Below, piece after piece: positions 27,753 through 36,474 of a stretch of 64,000 bases of DNA. The notes under the pieces were generated by a model, which did not search any database, was not told the DNA's origin, and saw only the letters and a program-made list of their open reading frames with translations. The translations under genes were made by a program, and so were the position numbers. Numbering within the stretch: the stretch's first letter is position 1; each line of letters begins with the position of its first letter. Source of the DNA: JAFKKF01 sp038323025 (lineage in GTDB: Bacteria; Pseudomonadota; Alphaproteobacteria; Rhizobiales; Kaistiaceae); assembly GCA_038323025.1 (NCBI GenBank), contig JBBQGL010000001.1, positions 1 to 64,000 of the forward strand, written 5' to 3'.

Positions 27753-28307
27753 TCAGGAAAACGCGTCGGCGATCTTCTTCAGGAGGCTAATGAACTCCGG
27801 CTTGTTCGCGCCGACGAGGGCATCGAGCTTGCGGTCGTGATCGGCCGCGTGCACGAGAAGGCGGCGGAGCGCCGTCTCGCCGGCCCGCGTAAGCGTCAGG
27901 GTGATGCTCCGTCGATCGCTCTTCGACGGCAGGCGCTTGACGAACTCATGCTTCTCGAGGTCCTGAATCAGCGGGGTAACGGACGATTTGTCCCGGGCGA
28001 TCGCGCGGCTGAGCTCGATCTGCGAGATGCCGGGATTGTTGTGGATCACCATCATCGCCGCGAAGCGACCCGGCTTCAGCCCGCGGAGCCCTGACTCGCG
28101 GGCGAACGCTCGAAAGGATGCGTCCTGGGCGAGTCGCAGGTGGAAACCGATGAACTCGCTGAGAATGCCGAGGCGCACGTCGACGTTTCGCGCCGGCAAC
28201 TCAGGCAGGTCCTGGTTCTCGGGAGATCCCGGCACGGATTTCCGCATGGCCCTGTTCGCTTCTCCTCCAGTGTCCACCTGGTCGTCTGGCATCGTAATCG
28301 ATCCCAT
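27753..28307 (-). CDS. MarR-family transcriptional regulator
   Basis: A 184-residue winged-helix regulator. The N-terminal 40 residues are an unusual polar extension; then comes the MarR core with GISQIELSRAIARDKSSVTPLI (DNA-binding helices) and the wing KSDRRSITLTLT. The start is either ATG 28307 or ATG 28292. It is convergent with ccoA and downstream of the acyltransferase gene on the same strand (35 bp), so it may belong to that unit. Ligand unknown. Confidence 0.87.
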   Translation of the reverse strand: MGSITMPDDQVDTGGEANRAMRKSVPGSPENQDLPELPARNVDVRLGILSEFIGFHLRLAQDASFRAFARESGLRGLKPGRFAAMMVIHNNPGISQIELSRAIARDKSSVTPLIQDLEKHEFVKRLPSKSDRRSITLTLTRAGETALRRLLVHAADHDRKLDALVGANKPEFISLLKKIADAFS

Positions 28308-28342
28308 GGCGCCGTAGTGGATACGACCATTCCGTCTACGCG

Positions 28343-29569
28343 TCAGGGCCGATCCCGGTTCCTCGATTCGAGGCCGTGGGCAAGGCGCATGACCGGCCGT
28401 TCGACCAGGGTGAACGACAGGCTTGCGATGGTGACGCTGGCGGCGACATCCACCGCACCGACGGTGAACCATAACGACAGGTCCGTCATCCCGCCCGTGC
28501 TTGCGCCGGCGATCCAGAAGTGCCCGATGACCTCGAGAACGAGGAAGTGCCAGAGATAGAGGCCGAACGAGATTCGCGCGATGAACCGGATGACCGGATT
28601 GTCGGCAAAGCGCGCGAACGTGCGGCTGGATGGCGCCGCCACCAGGATTAGCGCGACCCCGGCCGGGAACCACGGATAGCCGCACGGGATGCCGAGAAAG
28701 CCGTAGCCCTCCGTCGGGCCGTTCATGGCCGCGATCATCGATCCGCCCGCGATCGCGATGCCGGCAAGGGCGAGGGCGTCGGCGAGGAGCGGCGGCCGAA
28801 GGCGGACGCCAACCTGCAGGCCGCCGGCGAGGCCGCCGATCGCGAAGATCGCGAAGAAACTCACCGGGCTGAAGCGCGGTACCCATTCCTTGGCGCCGCC
28901 GATCAATCCGAATGGCCATCCGGCGCCCGCCGTCTCGACCGGGAGATAGCTGACAATCAGCCAATGAAGGGCGTCGATTGCAAGCATGACGCCGAGCCAG
29001 GCGGCAAGCGCCGTGCCGACCCTTTGTGCGCGCAGCCAGAAGAGGACCGCCATCCCTATGGGCAGGAAGACGTAGGAGGCGACCTCGAACCCGATTGACC
29101 ACAGCGGGCCGTCGAAATCGACCGGAAAGACGATCGACCAGTGCCAGCCTCCAATGAGGAGAAGACCGGCGAGATAGCGAAAGACCGTCATGGCGTCGAG
29201 GCGCGACCCGAACGCCGTCACGCCCAGCACGAAGGCGACCGTGAGGGCGAGCCAGAATGCCGGGCCGATGCGCGCCGCACGCCGCAACGCATAAATCCTG
29301 AGGGATGGAAATTTCTGACCGGCGAGAAGGCTTTTCCACAAGGGGCGGGATAGCAAATAGCCGCTCAGCACGAAGAAGGCCGCCACCCCGAAGGAGCCGT
29401 TCATGCCAAACGCCGCGATCGGGCGCACTCCCTCCGGCAGGGCGCCGAAGTCGAGCCGCTGGAACAGGTGGTGCAGGATGACCATCATGCAGGCGACGGC
29501 CCTGACGAAGTCGGCGCCCGCCAGCCTGCCGTCTGGCGGGGGTCGATCCTGACCAAACGGCATTGTCAT
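28343..29569 (-). CDS. Acyltransferase 3 family (OafA-type) membrane protein
   Basis: Integral membrane O-acyltransferase of 408 residues with about ten helices. The N-terminal GADFVRAVACMMVILHHLF with its histidine and GVAAFFVLSGYLLSRPLW are the family hallmarks. Such enzymes add acetyl or other acyl groups to surface glycans such as O-antigen. It begins 20 bases after the small secreted cysteine-rich protein gene on the same strand. Confidence 0.88.
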   Translation of the reverse strand: MTMPFGQDRPPPDGRLAGADFVRAVACMMVILHHLFQRLDFGALPEGVRPIAAFGMNGSFGVAAFFVLSGYLLSRPLWKSLLAGQKFPSLRIYALRRAARIGPAFWLALTVAFVLGVTAFGSRLDAMTVFRYLAGLLLIGGWHWSIVFPVDFDGPLWSIGFEVASYVFLPIGMAVLFWLRAQRVGTALAAWLGVMLAIDALHWLIVSYLPVETAGAGWPFGLIGGAKEWVPRFSPVSFFAIFAIGGLAGGLQVGVRLRPPLLADALALAGIAIAGGSMIAAMNGPTEGYGFLGIPCGYPWFPAGVALILVAAPSSRTFARFADNPVIRFIARISFGLYLWHFLVLEVIGHFWIAGASTGGMTDLSLWFTVGAVDVAASVTIASLSFTLVERPVMRLAHGLESRNRDRP

Positions 29570-29588
29570 CCGAGCGGTGCGCCGGCAT

Positions 29589-29921
29589 CTACTTGCAGAG
29601 CGGGTAGACCGCCATGCAGTCCTTGCGGCAGGAGGCGATCAGGGCCGCTCGCTGGCTGCTGCTGTAGCTCGGCAGCGTGCCAATGCTGGCGCCGGCGCTC
29701 CCCGTTCGTCTCGGGTACTTTGCCACGCAATTATCCCGGCAGGCGTTGCTCCACAGCGAGCATTCCTGCTCGATCAGCCCGGCAACGCGGTAGTCGGCAT
29801 TGCCGCGGTTCGGCGACGAAACCTCCGGCGTTCGGTCCTCAACCGGTCCCATGGCGTTGGCAAGTGCCCCCGCGTTCGTCATGGCGAAAAGCATTGCCGT
29901 GGCCCCAATCAGCTTCAACAT
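29589..29921 (-). CDS. Small secreted cysteine-rich protein
   Basis: A 110-residue protein from the ATG at 29921 with a Sec signal (LKLIGATAMLFAMTNAGALANA). The mature part has six cysteines in the order CX6CX3C then, after about 32 residues, CX3CX6C. Both halves contain the same ten-residue element, CRDNCVAKYP and CRKDCMAVYP, so it looks like an internal duplication whose helices could be tied by disulfides. No family is known to me. It precedes the acyltransferase gene by 19 bp. Confidence 0.65.
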   Translation of the reverse strand: MLKLIGATAMLFAMTNAGALANAMGPVEDRTPEVSSPNRGNADYRVAGLIEQECSLWSNACRDNCVAKYPRRTGSAGASIGTLPSYSSSQRAALIASCRKDCMAVYPLCK

Positions 29922-30064
29922 GGCGCCCTCCGACCTTTGCGACTGGCCTGATAACTGCGATTCGAACAACGTAGCAGGGTCGCCACCATCGTGCTCAGTT
30001 GATGAACTCGGCAGGCCATCGGTGCTACATCGGGCACGAATTCATTTCCGATCGGAGATAGTCC

Positions 30065-30964
30065 ATGAGCAAACGGATCGTATTCACCGGCGGTACCGGC
30101 AAGGCCGGCCGACACGCCGTGCCCCACCTCGTCGCGAAGGGCTATGCGATACTGAATGTCGATCTGAAGCCTCTCGATTTGCCCGGCGTCAACACCCTGG
30201 TCGCCGATTTGACCGATAGCGGCCAGGTCTTCAACGCGTTGACGATCCACTTCGGTTTCGACGGCTTCGAAGCCGGCCGGCCACCGAGCCCGCCCGACGC
30301 GATCGTCCATTTCGCCGCCATCCCGCGGGTTCTCATCGAGCCGGACAACAAGACCTTCTCGACCAACGTTGTGAGCACCTACAACGTAATCGAAGCCGCG
30401 ATGAAGCTCGGAGTCCGGAAGGTCATCATCGCGTCGAGCGAGACGACCTATGGCGTTTGCTTCGCCGAGGGCGACAAGGACTTCCGCTCCTATCCGCTCG
30501 AGGAGGACTATCCGATCGATCCGATGGACAGCTACGGCCTCTCCAAGCTGGTCAATGAGCAGACGGCGCGCGCCTTCGCCGCGCGTTATGGCGCCGACAT
30601 CTACGCGCTTCGCATCGGCAACGTGATCGAACCGCATGAGTATGATCGCTTCCCGGCATTCCTCGCCGATCCGCCGTCGCGCAAGCGCAATGCGTGGAGC
30701 TATATCGACGCCCGCGACCTTGGTGAAATCGTGCACCTCTGCCTGCAGAAGGAGGGGCTCGGGTTCCAGGTCTTCAACGCGACCAACGACACGATCACGG
30801 CGAACCTGCCGACCGCCGAGTTTCTTGCCCGCTACAGTCCGGGCGTTCCGGTCACGCGCCCGCTTGGCGAGTTCGAGGCGCCGCTGTCGAACCGCAAGGC
30901 GCGCGAGGTGCTTGGCTTCAAGGAACAGCACAATTGGCGGAAGTACGTCCGGGCTAGCGCATGA
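30065..30964 (+). CDS. NAD-dependent epimerase/dehydratase family protein
   Basis: Extended-type SDR of 299 residues. The nucleotide loop is TGGTGKAGRH (8-17) and the catalytic YGLSK follows SSETTYG; both fit sugar-nucleotide epimerases or dehydratases. It is shorter than UDP-glucose 4-epimerase, and some members of this group are uronate dehydrogenases. The next gene (CorA-like) follows after 28 bases. Substrate not assignable. Confidence 0.82.
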   Translation: MSKRIVFTGGTGKAGRHAVPHLVAKGYAILNVDLKPLDLPGVNTLVADLTDSGQVFNALTIHFGFDGFEAGRPPSPPDAIVHFAAIPRVLIEPDNKTFSTNVVSTYNVIEAAMKLGVRKVIIASSETTYGVCFAEGDKDFRSYPLEEDYPIDPMDSYGLSKLVNEQTARAFAARYGADIYALRIGNVIEPHEYDRFPAFLADPPSRKRNAWSYIDARDLGEIVHLCLQKEGLGFQVFNATNDTITANLPTAEFLARYSPGVPVTRPLGEFEAPLSNRKAREVLGFKEQHNWRKYVRASA

Positions 30965-30992
30965 CCCTCATGGTTTCGCCCGGTGGCCGCCC

Positions 30993-31985
30993 ATGATGAA
31001 GGCCTTCCTTTACGATGCCAAGGGCGAAGATCGGGAAATTCCTCCTCCGTCCGGCGAGCTTCCGAAGCTGGAAGAACACCACCTGCTTTGGCTGGACGTC
31101 GTCGAGCCGAGCGACGCCGAGCTCAAGCAACTGCAGGGACTGTTTGGCCTCGAGGACAGGTCGGTGCTCGATCTCAAACGAGCCGACAAGGTGCCGGCGC
31201 TTCACAATTACGGCAAGTATTTCCAATGCGACGTGATTGCGCTTGCCGATCGGGAATCCGGTTCCGCCGGAGGACCGCCGAGGCCTCCCAAGACATTGCG
31301 CCTCGACTTCCTGGTCGGGTCGAACTGGCTGGTTACCATCGCCGGCGCCGAGCTTGCATTCCTGCGTGAGTTTCGCGACCAGGACCGTGGCGAGACGCTG
31401 ATCGGCGGGCTCAGTTCAGCGTCGCTCGCCGCCGCCCTGCTTGACTGGCACCTCACCCGATACCTGGCCGGGCTGGAAGAGCTCGAGGCCTTCGTCGACA
31501 GGCTCGATGTCCGGATGCTCGGTGGCCGCTCGGTCGATGACCGCCTGCTCGGGCAGGTACTGGCGGGCCGGCGCTTTGTCGCGCGTCTGAGGCGCAATCT
31601 CGCCCCCCAGCGCACGATCTTCTACGGCCTGTCCCGGCCCGACTTCACCATGATCGCGAATTCCGCGGCGTCGGAGCACTACAAGGCGCTCGAGCACCGC
31701 TTCGAACGCGCTGTCGATACGATCGATCACGGCCGCGACCTGGTCCAGGGATCGTTCGATCTCTTCACCGCGCGGGTGGCTGAGACGACCAACGTACTCA
31801 TCCGCCGCTTGACCTTTTTGAGCCTCAGCCTCGGAGCCATCGGAGCGGTCGCCGGGGTGTTCGGAATGAATTTCCAGACGCCCTATACGGAATCCGGCGT
31901 CGCGGGCTTCTGGGCCGTAGTTGGCGGCCTCTTCGCCGCCGTGGTGATCGGCGGGATCATCGCCCGGCGCCGCAACTGGATCTGA
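30993..31985 (+). CDS. CorA-superfamily metal transporter
   Basis: A 330-residue protein with a cytoplasmic domain, long stalk helix and two C-terminal membrane helices carrying GVFGMNFQTPY. The GMN triplet marks the CorA superfamily; the following NFQTPY differs from both the Mg channel GMNFxxMPE and the ZntB GMNxGG form, so the ion is uncertain. Start at the first of two adjacent ATGs (30993 or 30996). It is the second CorA-type protein of the window and is only distantly like the one at 9129. Confidence 0.83.
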   Translation: MMKAFLYDAKGEDREIPPPSGELPKLEEHHLLWLDVVEPSDAELKQLQGLFGLEDRSVLDLKRADKVPALHNYGKYFQCDVIALADRESGSAGGPPRPPKTLRLDFLVGSNWLVTIAGAELAFLREFRDQDRGETLIGGLSSASLAAALLDWHLTRYLAGLEELEAFVDRLDVRMLGGRSVDDRLLGQVLAGRRFVARLRRNLAPQRTIFYGLSRPDFTMIANSAASEHYKALEHRFERAVDTIDHGRDLVQGSFDLFTARVAETTNVLIRRLTFLSLSLGAIGAVAGVFGMNFQTPYTESGVAGFWAVVGGLFAAVVIGGIIARRRNWI

Positions 31986-32197
31986 CGGGTCTCTCGCAAA
32001 TCCCGGAGGTCGCCGCTGCCGGACCCGCCGGTTGCCGTGCGCCCTGCGGGGCAGGCCATCATTTTGCCCGGCACAGGTTTTCGGGAACCAAATGGGGGCG
32101 CGTGGATTGAGGGAGGCACGTGGCGCAGCGCAACGCGTCATCACCCTCGTGTTCAACCAATTGCGAAGCGGCAAGGCCGCTCCAAACGGAGAAGATC

Positions 32198-32698
32198 ATG
32201 GCCAAAGAACCGAAGAAGCTCGACGAGCTTTTCCACGATACGCTGAAGGACATCTACTTCGCGGAAAAGAAGATACTGGCGACCCTTCCGAAAATGGCGA
32301 AGGCGGCGCAGAGCGAGGAGCTGAAGGCCGCGTTCGAGAAGCACCGCGGCGAGACTGAAGGACACGTCGAACGCCTGGAAGAGGTGTTCAAGGCCATCGA
32401 CGAAAAGCCCCAGGGCAAGACGTGCGCGGCGATCATGGGTATCACCGACGAGGGCGCCGAGATCATGGAGGAATACGAGGGCTCGCCCGCACTCGATGCC
32501 GGCCTGCTCGCCGCGGCTCAGGCGGTGGAGCACTACGAGATATCCCGCTACGGCACGCTGCGCACCTGGGCAGAGGAACTCGGCCTCGAAGACGCTGCCG
32601 AGCTTCTCCAGGCAACCCTCGACGAGGAGAAGGCGACCGACGAGGCTTTGACCGATATCGCCGAAAGCGTGGTCAATCAGGAAGCGGAAGCCGCCTAA
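32198..32698 (+). CDS. Ferritin-like DUF892 protein (YciE/YciF type)
   Basis: A 166-residue four-helix bundle beginning MAKEPKKLDELFHDTLKDIY. The pattern of paired glutamates and histidines (FEKHRGETEGHVERLEEVF; QAVEHYEISRYGTLRTWAE) is that of the DUF892 ferritin-like group. The start at ATG 32198 has GGAGAAG upstream. Members are stress induced in enterobacteria. A strong terminator follows at 32742. Confidence 0.9.
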   Translation: MAKEPKKLDELFHDTLKDIYFAEKKILATLPKMAKAAQSEELKAAFEKHRGETEGHVERLEEVFKAIDEKPQGKTCAAIMGITDEGAEIMEEYEGSPALDAGLLAAAQAVEHYEISRYGTLRTWAEELGLEDAAELLQATLDEEKATDEALTDIAESVVNQEAEAA

Positions 32699-32741
32699 CG
32701 ACATTGGCGGCGTTACGGCGCCGCCGGCTGGTTTGCACTTG

Positions 32742-32779
32742 CGGCTAACGGTGGTGCTCGCGCCACCGTTAGCCGTTTT
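32742..32779 (+). terminator. Rho-independent terminator of the DUF892 gene
   Basis: A perfect 13-bp stem CGGCTAACGGTGG / CCACCGTTAGCCG with an eight-base loop is followed by TTTT, 43 bases after the stop codon. Confidence 0.88.
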
Positions 32780-33204
32780 GCGTTGAGCGCCCATGCCCCG
32801 GCCAAGACGTCCACCGGCGGCGCTGCGAAGCCGGCGAATTCCTGTCGACCGATCAGTTGGTTCGCGCTTCGACGTGGGGCAGAAACACCATGTACTGCAA
32901 GCCGCTTGGCAGTCTGCGTGAAGATTGCAGGTTCAAATGATGCGAACCACTCACATCGGGCAAGAGCCGACGGCCTCGTCCAGCTATGGCGGGAAAGAGT
33001 ACGATGGCGACCGACCAATAACGCCATATGGGGCTCGGTCATTCGCGCCTTGTGGACGCGCAATGACAAGTGTTTAAGATGTCGGAGTTGGGTGAGATGG
33101 CGCGGCGCAAGACGGGCCGCTCATCGGTTTTCGTAGCCAGCGACGTTGACGTTGGCCCTTGGCCACCATAAGCGGCTCGCAGCCGAGGTGGTTCTTCGGT
33201 CCAG
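32780..33204. other. Intergenic region without recognised genes
   Basis: No frame here shows a domain, a good start or coding character on either strand. It separates the terminator from the sensor kinase and must contain the kinase promoter. Confidence 0.5.
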
Positions 33205-34968
33205 GTGACGAGCATGTCCGCCGCTCCCGACTCCGCAGGTCCTTCGCCTTCGCTGTCCACGGCCCGACGTCCCCGCCTTCGCCTGTTCCTGCGACAGCGA
33301 CTTCTGCTGCTTGCGGCAGTGGCCCTGCTGCCGGGGCTGGTGGTGCTCGGCTACAACGAGGTCGGGCTTCGCCAGAGCCGGCAGGCGGAAGCGCACGAAA
33401 CCGCTCTCCGCAATGGTCAGCAGGCGGCTGCCGAGATGCAGCGTATCTTTGAGGGCATTCGGAACCTGCTGATCGCGATCTCGGGCAATGATGACGTAAT
33501 CGAGCTCAATCAGCCGGCGTGTAACGCTTACCTTCATTCGGTCGCAGCCAGGATGCCAAGCCTTGGCGGCATCGTGGTCTTCGACCCGAACGGCAGTGTT
33601 CGTTGCGACAGCGGGTCCGCAGTCTCTGCTCCCGACCTCGCGAAAAGCCCTGATTTCGCGGAGTCCGCCAAGCACGAAGGACTTGTTATCGGCGAGTACT
33701 ACAAGGATCCTTCGACCGGGCTGGCGGAACTCCCGGTCGCGGTTGCGCTTACCGACGGGTCGGGCGCGGCCAAGGGCATGATCCAGACGGGGCTCCGGCT
33801 CGACTGGCTCCAGGCGCGGGTCAAGGACCGGGGCCTCGCCGGCGGTGGGTCCCTAACGATCGCCGATCGGAACGGTGTCATCGTTGCCCGTGAGCCGTTG
33901 CCCGAGCGCTTCATCGGCACGCGTATCCCCGATGCCTTTCAGGCACAGGTCCACGCGGCCGAGCCGGGCACGATCGACGTCAAGAGCCAGGATGGAACCG
34001 AGCGCATCCTTGGCTACATTCCCGTCGGCGCCGAGCCCTTCGGCATCTATGTCAGTGCGGGAATATCGAAGGATGAAGCCTTTCGGCCGATCGACGAGGC
34101 GCCGAAATCTTCGGTTGCCCTGATCGCCGCCGGAGCCGTCCTGGCCCTGGGCCTGGCCTGGTTCGTGGCGCGGAGCTTCATCACCAGGCCCGTGGAAAGG
34201 CTCCTGAAGACCATCGCCTTATGGCGCCAGGGCGATGCTTCCGCGCGCACCGGAATGGTCGCGGGCGAGGGCGAACTGGAGACCGTCGGCGCGGAGTTCG
34301 ACAATCTGCTCGGCGAGCTTTCTCTCCGTGCGGCACTCCGCCAGCAGGCCGAGGAGCAGCGCGATCTCGTCATGCGCGAGATGGGGCACCGGATGAAGAA
34401 CATGCTGGCCGTTGTCCAGGTCTTTGCGGGCCAGAGTTTCAGACGAGCGGGTGACGCGCGCGCCGGCGAGACGGCCTTCAATGAGCGGGTGGCCGCGCTT
34501 GCGACCGCTTACGACATCCTGCTCGCCAAGAACTGGGAAGCCGCCGATATTCGCGACGTCATCATCGCCACGATCAAGCCGTACAGGCAGAACGACGAAC
34601 TGCGGTTCACCATATCCGGTCCGTCCCTGACGCTGCCGTCCACGACGGTTCTCGCGGTTTCCATGATCGTCCACGAACTCTGCACCAATGCCATAAAATA
34701 CGGAGCGCTATCCCGGGAAGGCGGCCGGGTCCGGATTTCCTGGGATTTGCAGACCGCCGAGGTCCAGCACCGTTGCCGTCTGGAGTGGGCGGAGGAGGGT
34801 GGCCCGCCGGTTGTGGCGACCGCCAAGGCCGGATTTGGCTCGCGCCTCATCGAACGGGCGCTGCCGGCCAACTTGAACCCCTCGGTCGAGATAAGCCGGC
34901 TGCCGGCCGGCATCGTATGCAGGGTGGAGTTCGATCTGTCGGAAGCGGAACCGGTCATCGTGACTTGA
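33205..34968 (+). CDS. Sensor histidine kinase, HisKA_2 type
   Basis: Membrane sensor kinase of 587 residues. One membrane helix near 35-52, a periplasmic Cache-like sensor domain (about 55-300), a second helix near 308-328, a HAMP linker, then a HisKA_2 dimerisation domain with the phosphorylatable His395 in MGHRMKNMLAVVQ and an ATPase domain with N-box MIVHELCTNAIKYGAL. This is the rhizobial general-stress-type kinase architecture. The next gene, convergent on the other strand, is a single receiver domain. The start could also be the ATG three codons further on. Confidence 0.9.
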   Translation: MTSMSAAPDSAGPSPSLSTARRPRLRLFLRQRLLLLAAVALLPGLVVLGYNEVGLRQSRQAEAHETALRNGQQAAAEMQRIFEGIRNLLIAISGNDDVIELNQPACNAYLHSVAARMPSLGGIVVFDPNGSVRCDSGSAVSAPDLAKSPDFAESAKHEGLVIGEYYKDPSTGLAELPVAVALTDGSGAAKGMIQTGLRLDWLQARVKDRGLAGGGSLTIADRNGVIVAREPLPERFIGTRIPDAFQAQVHAAEPGTIDVKSQDGTERILGYIPVGAEPFGIYVSAGISKDEAFRPIDEAPKSSVALIAAGAVLALGLAWFVARSFITRPVERLLKTIALWRQGDASARTGMVAGEGELETVGAEFDNLLGELSLRAALRQQAEEQRDLVMREMGHRMKNMLAVVQVFAGQSFRRAGDARAGETAFNERVAALATAYDILLAKNWEAADIRDVIIATIKPYRQNDELRFTISGPSLTLPSTTVLAVSMIVHELCTNAIKYGALSREGGRVRISWDLQTAEVQHRCRLEWAEEGGPPVVATAKAGFGSRLIERALPANLNPSVEISRLPAGIVCRVEFDLSEAEPVIVT

Positions 34969-34992
34969 CGGCCGGACCTGCTCTCAGCGCTT

Positions 34993-35385
34993 TCAAGCGG
35001 TCTGGCGGGTCTGGATACCGGACTGCAGGCTGCGGATTGTCTTCTGGATGTCCTCGATGGCGAAAGGCTTCGGAATGACCGGGTGCGTCTTGTACCCGTC
35101 CCGAATGCCGCCTTCTCCGTATCCCGTGAGGAATGCATACGGGATACCACGGGCGGTCAACGCTTCGGCGACGGGATAGACAACTTCGCCGGCGAGGTTC
35201 ACGTCCAGGACCGCACCCGCCGGGGCCTCTACTTGAATAAGAGCAAGGGCCTTGGCGACGGATGGCGCCGGTCCGATGGAGCGGAGGCCCATTTCCGCGA
35301 TCGCTTCCTCGATCATGAAAGCGATGAGACTCTCATCCTCCACCACCAGCCAACCCTGTTGGCGTATCGGTTCGGTATTGGCCAT
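34993..35385 (-). CDS. Single-domain response regulator
   Basis: A stand-alone receiver of 130 residues from the ATG at 35385. Acidic pocket Glu16-Asp17, phosphorylation site Asp61 (VLDVNLAGE), Thr87 and Lys106 in PVIPKPF are all present; no output domain. It is convergent with the HisKA_2 kinase, with 24 bp between the stops, a natural partner. The longer frame to 35490 has no protein-like N-terminus. Confidence 0.87.
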   Translation of the reverse strand: MANTEPIRQQGWLVVEDESLIAFMIEEAIAEMGLRSIGPAPSVAKALALIQVEAPAGAVLDVNLAGEVVYPVAEALTARGIPYAFLTGYGEGGIRDGYKTHPVIPKPFAIEDIQKTIRSLQSGIQTRQTA

Positions 35386-35631
35386 TGTTCCTCGTGGGTT
35401 ACGAAACTGGCAATGCGACCGGGCCTGATGCCAGACAGGTAGATGTGGACAAGACAGTGTAACGCTCGGGTATGAGGATTTGTTCCTCACAAGGCCCGTT
35501 TAGACAGGACACGGCCAGACAATCGCGGATGAAAGTCGCGCATCTGGTCGATAGCCGAATGGAGCGATGAGCGCGGGGCCATTTCTGCGAGGGGCCGCCG
35601 CGATGGGCGAGCCACTCCTTTCGCCTTCGGG

Positions 35632-36474
35632 CTAGGGCTTGGGTGGTGCCGCCGAGCGCTGGTCGCGCCATCTGCCGTCCTCGAGACGATAGGTCGCGAT
35701 GCTGCGCTCGATGAAGGCGCCACGCTCTCCATACGCCATGACTTTGACCGTGAGCATGGGCAGATCGATGTGGATGAGGTTGAAAGAATTGCCATCGCCA
35801 TGGCGGGTGCGGCTGGAGACGGCCGTGCCCGCGTGGACGACAAGAATCCGCCCGCCGTCAGCCTTCTCGGCATCGATCCCGCCACTACCCGAACGGTGAT
35901 AGTGGCCTGACAGGATGAGTTGGACGCCTGCCGCCGACATTGCCTGCCAGGCGAATTTGGCGTGACCGACCAGGTCACTCGGCGCCATATCGTCCGGAAA
36001 CCCCAGCGGATGATGGCTGACCAGTATCTTGAACAGCGATGGCGCGGCCTCGCGAAAGGCCCGCCCGAGCTCGGCGACCTGTCCCAATGATACGCGGCCG
36101 TTCTTGCCCGTCAGGCGGCGGACCGTGTTGACGCCAAGGGCTGCGATTTCCTTATCGACGAAGAGCGCCTCGCCGAGACCGGCGGCGGCGATGAAGCGCC
36201 GGTATTTGGCAAACGGTCGAAACCAGCGGGCGAGGGTGTCGTAAAGAGGAATATCGTGGTTGCCGGGGATCACGAGCAGCGGGAAGGGGAGGCGTTCGAG
36301 GAAGGCACGTGCCTCCGCGAACTCGGCCTGTCTTGCGCGCTGGGTCAGGTCGCCGCTTACCACGACGAGGTCAGGTGCCGAAATCTTCACGCAGGCCACG
36401 AGGGCCTCGACGACCGCGGGGCTATGACGGCCGAAGTGCAGGTCGGAGATGTGAGCGATCGTGCGCAAGGTCAC
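35632..36474 (-). CDS. Calcineurin-type metallophosphoesterase
   Basis: A 280-residue two-metal phosphoesterase. Motifs in order: ISDLHFG, VVSGDLTQRA, VIPGNHDIPL, VSHHPLGF and SGHYHRSG, the complete metal-ligand set of the CpdA-like group. It starts at a GTG overlapping the stop of the diacylglycerol-kinase-like gene (GTGA), so the two are coupled. Substrate may be a nucleotide, cyclic nucleotide or phospholipid; context with a lipid kinase slightly favours the latter. Confidence 0.88.
   Translation of the reverse strand: MTLRTIAHISDLHFGRHSPAVVEALVACVKISAPDLVVVSGDLTQRARQAEFAEARAFLERLPFPLLVIPGNHDIPLYDTLARWFRPFAKYRRFIAAAGLGEALFVDKEIAALGVNTVRRLTGKNGRVSLGQVAELGRAFREAAPSLFKILVSHHPLGFPDDMAPSDLVGHAKFAWQAMSAAGVQLILSGHYHRSGSGGIDAEKADGGRILVVHAGTAVSSRTRHGDGNSFNLIHIDLPMLTVKVMAYGERGAFIERSIATYRLEDGRWRDQRSAAPPKP

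Noticed and set aside
32783..33136. Plus-strand ORF of 117 residues
   Set aside because: Begins inside or just after the terminator, has no ribosome binding site and no protein-like pattern.
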